Origin: Lobosporangium transversale
Lineage: Eukaryota; Mortierellomycota; Mortierellomycetes; Mortierellales; Mortierellaceae
Length of the DNA stretch: 64,000 nt
Direction: 5' to 3'
Assembly: GCF_002105155.1 (NCBI RefSeq)
Contig: NW_019029020.1
Span: 288,501-352,500, forward strand
The notes beneath the pieces are model-generated. The model did not search any database. It was not told where the DNA came from and worked only from the letters and a program-made list of their open reading frames with translations. Position numbers and translations under genes: made by a program. The number at the start of each line of letters is the position of its first letter. Positions within the stretch are counted from its first letter, which is position 1. Positions 58,401 through 64,000 of the stretch are shown here, in pieces.

Positions 58401-61400
58401 ATGGCGGTTCCGTCGCTTCTCCAACTTGAAGAGGCATGTCACATGGATTAACTCCAGTCATTAAAGATCATGGTTGCCTCTGCAATCCGATTAACAATTG
58501 GGACTTTCTTCTTCAGACTATGGATAATACAATGACGTGTTTTCGATGTGGCAAAAAGCTTTCAATGATTTTAACATATTTCGGGTCCAATATAGGTGAT
58601 CCAACAATTTTATGCGGGTCAGGATTCAGCTTACCAAAAATCGGCACAGGAGTATCTTCATAATTTGCAAAAGGAACCATTTGCTTGGGAACTGGCGCCT
58701 CGTCTGCTCTCATCTCAGGTACATTTGACAATCCTACATATAATCATTTTCGTACCTTCACCACGTTTCAGCAACTGAAACTACTTGTAACTCCTTCGAG
58801 TAGAGTGAGAACAGTCAGTTTTTTGGTGCACATACCTATCAAGTCAAAATTGCAAGGGATTGGTAAGCTTTTCGGTCAGAAATGAGGCATGTGGTACAGA
58901 AAAGGTGCTTCAGGAAGATCTCATCAATAGTCCTTACAAACATTGTTTGCCTCATTACACAGGAAAACAATTCCTGAGGATAGGATTGAATGGGTGCGCG
59001 GGGAGCTAATTAGATGGATTGCTCGCTACTCTAATGGGCCAGCTTTCATCCGAACAAAGCTATGCTTGGCAGTAAGTCACTCGTTTGAGTAAAACGTTTG
59101 ATTAACCCCCAATTGATGTCTATACTCCCTGGCACTGAAAGTTACTTGCCTGATTTATATCAACAAAAAAAAAAAAAAAAAAAAAAAAAATAGCTATCGG
59201 CATATGCCATTCGTGCTGTTCCCACATATTGGTCAGACTTCATTCGCAGCTTCTACCAGGACCTTCATGCACATCTCAATCAAAATATTGATGGTGTATT
59301 CATGTCACAGCAAGCAATGGAGGCTGCGTTACTTGATTTTATGACAATTGTTGCTGAGGAACTTAGTCGTGCTGAGATTGAACCCATGCAAAGGTTCGAA
59401 GACTTTTACTGCAATAATAGATCGTAGTTATAGGCGGTTAGATACCAGGAAATGAAACCGATGTTACTGTGGTTATTGAAATTACTCTTCCCGTTCTTAT
59501 GTCCTACACGATCGAAAAACAATAGGAGTCGGTTGTCTGGCGAAGTATCGACAGGTATTCCATTGATCATGTCCTTTATTCAGAAAATCCTCGTTGGCAA
59601 CGATTCCGCATCTAAACAGAAGGCTCTTATATGCTTCAAGAGTTGGGTTCAGTATGGAGTCGCTTTCGAGTAAGTCTATTGCCCAGTATATAATTTGGAA
59701 ATACCTTCATATCTACGTACTGCTTGAAAGGACCAAACTCTGGTTATTATTCACAAGAAACTCATTGTTGATGTCTTCAATATGTTGGCAGCGTAATTCA
59801 GCCTGTTTTGGGTTTGGCATTAAACTCCTTGCTGCATGACGAGACATTCGATGCTGCAGCAGATGTTTGGTCAGAAATCATGTCTTCTACAGCTGCGGCA
59901 AAGCACCAAAATACTGTCTGCGAAGGCCTGATGCCGTGCTTTGCAAGCGAGTGGGCGAGGGCTAAACATCTAGAGTCTATTCAGGGTATGTATAGCTGTG
60001 TTATTATTAGCATGGTATATTCCAACTGTCTAATCCCTTTTCTTTTCCAATGTTAGCTGAAAATGAAGATATCAGTAAAAGTTTGTGTCAGCTCCTGTCA
60101 ACGTTCGGGGACAATTTTTCAGATTGGATTGCTGCCAGATTCCTTAGGTCAGATATTGTGGTCTACCTAGAGATGATGATGGGTTTCGCAGGATTCCCTG
60201 GATACTACGCCGAAGATGAGACAATTAGTGATTTAACTCTCAATTTCTGGTATATGCTTCAGGAATCCTTAAGTGAGTTACAACCTGATGACGCAGATGA
60301 TGAAGATCAAGGCGGTATGATGAGTCATGAAAGCTTGGATGATGACCGGCATGTAATCTTGTCAACCATTTCGTCTGCGTCCTCCATCACTGGTCTGAAC
60401 AAAGAATCCCTGCAAACAATCAAGGAAGCCTCGGTCCATGTTTATACCCGATTAGCAGAAGTTCTCAGGAAAAAGTTGGAATATCCACCACACAAGGAGT
60501 GGATATCATGGGCGCGAGACATCAGACAGGAATTTACTGGTCACCGACAAGAGATTGCAGATACTTTGATCAACTCATACCATGTCCTTCATGATCAGAT
60601 ATTGTCGCTACTTATAGACACATGTATCATTCAGCTGGACGAAATTGGAAAAGTCTCAATATCAGGTAGCGACATTAATGAAAACTTACCGCTAGAGACG
60701 GCTTTTCTGCATCTGGAAGCGACTCTTTATTGCCTGAAAGCTTTATCAGAGGTGGTACCGCATAGTGAGAACATACAACTGCCTCGCTTCTTCAGTAATC
60801 AAGTGTTTGGAAGGCTCCCTACAAATGTCATATGTCGAGCTCGTGAAACTGCTCTGGGCCTTGTTGGTAAAAAATGTCGCGAACTTTTCTGCCGGAGCAT
60901 AAATCACTAAAATTCATCCAAGAAGTACTTAGTTTGTGATTCGTTCACTCCGTTTTAATAGGCTCCTACGCAGATTGGTTCAAATCCCACCCTCAATTCT
61001 TGCTGTCGAGTTTAAACTTTGTCATTCCAGCTCTTGAGGTTCCTCAACTAGCACCATATGCAGCCAAGGCTCTCAAGAATATATGCGATACATGCCGCGA
61101 GTTGCTTGTGGAGGCCATTGATGCATTTATGACTGTGTTTGCGAACGTAGAGCGCGCTATCGATCCTGCGATCAAAGGCAGCGTTGTTTTCTCAATCGCG
61201 ACTGTCATCCAAACTTTGCCTGTGGAACGCAGCATTAACCCACTTGTGGTATGATAGGCGCCTATGTTACTCAAAGATGAAACTGATTTACCAGGCCTTG
61301 ACCCTAACCAAATGCTTGATGTCTAGGGCCTATTGGGTGACATCTTTACAAGATCAAATGAATGTCTCGAAACTAGGAAGCAGCGTTTAGCAACTGGCGG

Positions 61401-63304
61401 TAACGAACTTACCGCTACGCATCATCAAGGTGCTAATGGCGAAACAGAATTGGAGCCACTTTCAGCCATGATGTTGCAGCAGCTTGAATTCCTATTGTCA
61501 TGCTGCCGTGGACTCCAGTCGCCACTTGAAGAAGAGATCCGGACTGAGGACGAAAGAATCCAGATTTATCAAAAATCAATAGAGGATAGGAACAAAGTAC
61601 TAGCTACAGGAGGCATGGCAGTCGAGTTGACGCGGTCTATGGAGCAAGTTATCCAAGGAACTATCATGGTTTGGCCGCATGAACCGATAATTATTGAGGT
61701 AAAAATATAGGGTCGTCTGTAAGAGTTTGTAACTCCATAAACTGCCTATCTACTCACACTGAAATAATTCCATTATGTTGCGCTATTTAGAAGGTGTGCC
61801 AAGTCGTGAAGTCCATGATGACAGTATCGCAATTCTCTCCGCTGTATCTTCCGTTTCCCACCTTAATCCATATTGTCGAAACCGGGTTTCGACAGCATGC
61901 TTTTCCATGCTGGCTTGATGCAGCTGCTAAGATTGTATCTGTGTATTACTTTGAAACTACTGGAGGTTCATTATTTTCCAAACTTGGGTCTGGTGCTGCT
62001 GCGACTAGTTTAAATGAGAGTTCAGCCTCAAGTTTATTTGACCGTAATGGGAAATCATCCATGGTGCAAGTAGTGGATTTGGAAGCCCATTCAAACTCCA
62101 TTAACATGCCTATTAAAGCAAGAACTCAGGCAGAACTAGAGAGTGAGACTGTGTTCACACATTTTCTATCAGCCCTTGTGAGTCGTACCATGGAAGGAAT
62201 ACAGTCTATGGCGAGTATGTTTTATCCTTGTTTTTATTTATTCTTTCTTTCTTTTGCAGAAAAATGATCTGAAGTCTGACACGAATATTCCAAACAATCT
62301 AGACATGGAGGAAAGCCCGGACATTGTTCACTCATTCTTTGCAGTTCTATCGCAGGTATGAGGCCAAATGACTTTGACTCAGTTTGCTGCGATGTAGCTT
62401 TGCATTATGCTATTTTAAACTGAATACTTACCATCGTGGTACAGTTCGTTCGCCATGCACCGCTTGCATTCTATAGTATCCCTCCAGAGCAAACAGATAA
62501 TTTGATGAACTTTGCCATAGCAGGACTTGCCCTCCAGGAACGCCTGGCATTAAAGGCTACATTATTATTCTTGGTAAAGCATGACATTAAAATAACTATG
62601 ATCATAAATGCTTTTTTAATGCAACTAATTTAGGCTTGTCATATTGTTATCGAGCAGGTAGAGTTCGTTAACCAGAACCATGACTACCCTGCGTTGCAGC
62701 AACGAGTAGATGCACTCATGACCCGGATAGGACCTCAGATGATGCGTGGCATTCTGTTTGTGAGTTGTTTTTTCGCGCTCCCTCTATTATGCTATAATAA
62801 TGAAAGATGACCCGTTAAACTTACCCATCTGTCTTTGCCCTAGGGTATTGGTGGACATGTTCCTAGGAGTATGGTGCCACAGTTGAATGATACGCTATAC
62901 CCACTCATTGGAAAATATCCTCAGCAATGCCGTAACTGGATGCAGTCCTTACTTGCAGAGGTAGCATAGAGTCCTTTGCTTTGATGCTTATTTGAAAAAT
63001 GCAAGCAGTCGAACTCACCCTGTTGTTATTTAAACATTAGCCTGGCTTTCCGTCCAAATATGCAGATCAAGCATCCAAAGAAAAGTTCATCAAAGGCATC
63101 ATGGGGTATGTACATTATTTAAAACCCTGTATTTAAACAGAAAATAATATCATAGATATTTGTATAGTTATCAATTCTTGGCCAATTTTTTCCACACTAT
63201 GGCCTGCTAGAACTCGGAGCCCCAAACGGTTTAAAGATGAGGTTCATCAATTCTCCAATAAGTGTCGGCAATTAGACGGATCTGTGTTTGGCTCTGCAAT
63301 TTAA
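58401..63304 (+). CDS. Importin-13-type karyopherin beta (Kap111/Pdr6-like nuclear transport receptor)
   Basis: About 17 exons: 58401-58433, 58596-58718, 58819-58862, 58963-59071, 59194-59393, 59442-59669, 59792-59985, 60057-60866, 60962-61248, 61327-61698, 61791-62177, 62260-62355, 62445-62573, 62634-62759, 62844-62960, 63041-63105, 63211-63304. They close to 1137 residues. Start MAVPSLLQLEE; the importin-N block includes QFFGAHTYQVKIARDW and the chain ends KRFKDEVHQFSNKCRQLD. HEAT-repeat helices run throughout (e.g. ALICFKSWVQYGV, LPLETAFLHLEATLYCLKAL, APYAAKALKNICDTC). Such receptors carry cargo through nuclear pores with Ran. Intron 1 needs a GC donor (GAG/GCATGT). Exon 6 is the least certain. 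Importin-13 versus transportin-3/Mtr10 is not fully resolved. Confidence 0.87.
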
Positions 63305-64000
63305 TAATTTATAGCATCTTCCTTTTCTGGAGGGACTCGTATCCAACCTACACATGCTTCCCAGCTTTGAAACGGATCATAGCTCCAGCATAATCAGGAC
63401 ACTGCTTATATGAGACTCCTGAATGAAATAAGTAGTTCTGCGTAAAATGGTTATAAAAGGCCTCTTTTCCTTCTTTTCGTTCTTTTGAATTGTTGATTAT
63501 TTAAGAATCCTTGCTACCACGTCCGGAAATGATTCTAGGATATATGTCGTAGAATTTATTGGTTTTGTAATTGCTGTTGGAGTTACACTATGGTAGAAGT
63601 TTGAGGGGATGCTGTCCTCCCATACTGGAAAATGTAATGCCAGCCTTGTTCAGGCCATAAAAAGTCCGGGCGATGACAAATGGGTACTGTCATTTATGGA
63701 TCTCTTAAGTACGTTATTCATATGTTTAGTGAATCTATTGGTTCTTTTCTAGTTCCTATAGTTTGCTCTGGTGAAGCACAAGACCGCGGGAGATTCTGTC
63801 CCCCAAATGACATGTAAATTTGCCACAAAGCAGGGTGAATAGCATCTTTCGTCTTTCAAACATTTATTTTTCTCTTTGGGAATAAAACGAATCTTATCAT
63901 TAATTACCGTAGCTATTGTTTTTTATCGGCTTCAACTAAGGTTTCGCACAAATGCTATCAAAAAACCTTTTAGTGGTGTAGCCCTTGCTAAAAGACGTAT
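63305..64000. other. 3' flank of karyopherin gene
   Basis: AT-rich, with no supportable ORF. It likely contains the 3' UTR of the karyopherin gene and spacer up to the window edge. Confidence 0.5.

Overview
The window is nuclear DNA of a filamentous fungus, most likely an early-diverging Mucoromycota lineage (Mortierella-like or Mucorales-like). This is inferred from spliceosomal introns with GT-AG (and a few GC-AG) borders, AATAAA-type ends, an AT-rich background with very long A or T runs, a chitin deacetylase typical of fungal walls, fungal-type Met30/SconB, GRASP (Grh1) and Sec2 proteins, and NCS-1, PHAF1 and TMEM97 homologues. I cannot name the species from the sequence alone.

Layout. 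Positions 1-4000 are a transposon graveyard read mainly on the minus strand: the 5' end of a Ty3/gypsy-like LTR element with an open gag (1-875), a TTCGAA-rich foldback repeat (about 905-1314), a second very short LTR with an adjoining primer-binding site (1531-1628), a gag pseudogene with a zinc knuckle and two in-frame TGA codons (1655-2620), and a decayed ORF resembling a tyrosine-recombinase N-terminal domain (about 2660-3724). From 5 to 25 kb genes are sparse and separated by long AT-rich spacers: chitin deacetylase (-), a large poly-Q protein with a C-terminal SAM-methyltransferase domain (+), GlcNAc-6-phosphate deacetylase (+), long-chain acyl-CoA synthetase (-) and NCS-1/frequenin (+). 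A 256-bp MITE lies at 17117-17372, and an apparently intact 2.34-kb Tc1/mariner-type transposon lies at 25688-28028, just downstream of NCS-1.

From 29.6 kb onward the DNA is gene-dense: Mei2-like RNA-binding protein (+), PHAF1 (-), cullin-3 (-), an orphan protein (+), a thioredoxin-UBX fusion (-), Sec2 Rab GEF (-), GRASP (-), TMEM97/EXPERA protein (+), two orphan low-complexity proteins (+), an Arc1/EMAP-II tRNA-binding protein (+), Met30/SconB F-box WD40 protein (+), prohibitin-1 (+) and an importin-13-type karyopherin with about 17 exons (+).

Functional themes: chitin/chitosan turnover (chitin deacetylase and NagA), ubiquitin and Cdc48 pathways (Cul3, Met30, UBX protein), secretory and autophagy traffic (Sec2, GRASP, PHAF1, NCS-1), and three proteins starting with N-myristoylation-like MG motifs. 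Exon borders were placed by eye from splice consensus, reading phase and family similarity. For most multi-exon genes the phases close exactly; PHAF1 is the exception. No tRNA, rRNA or CRISPR array was seen.
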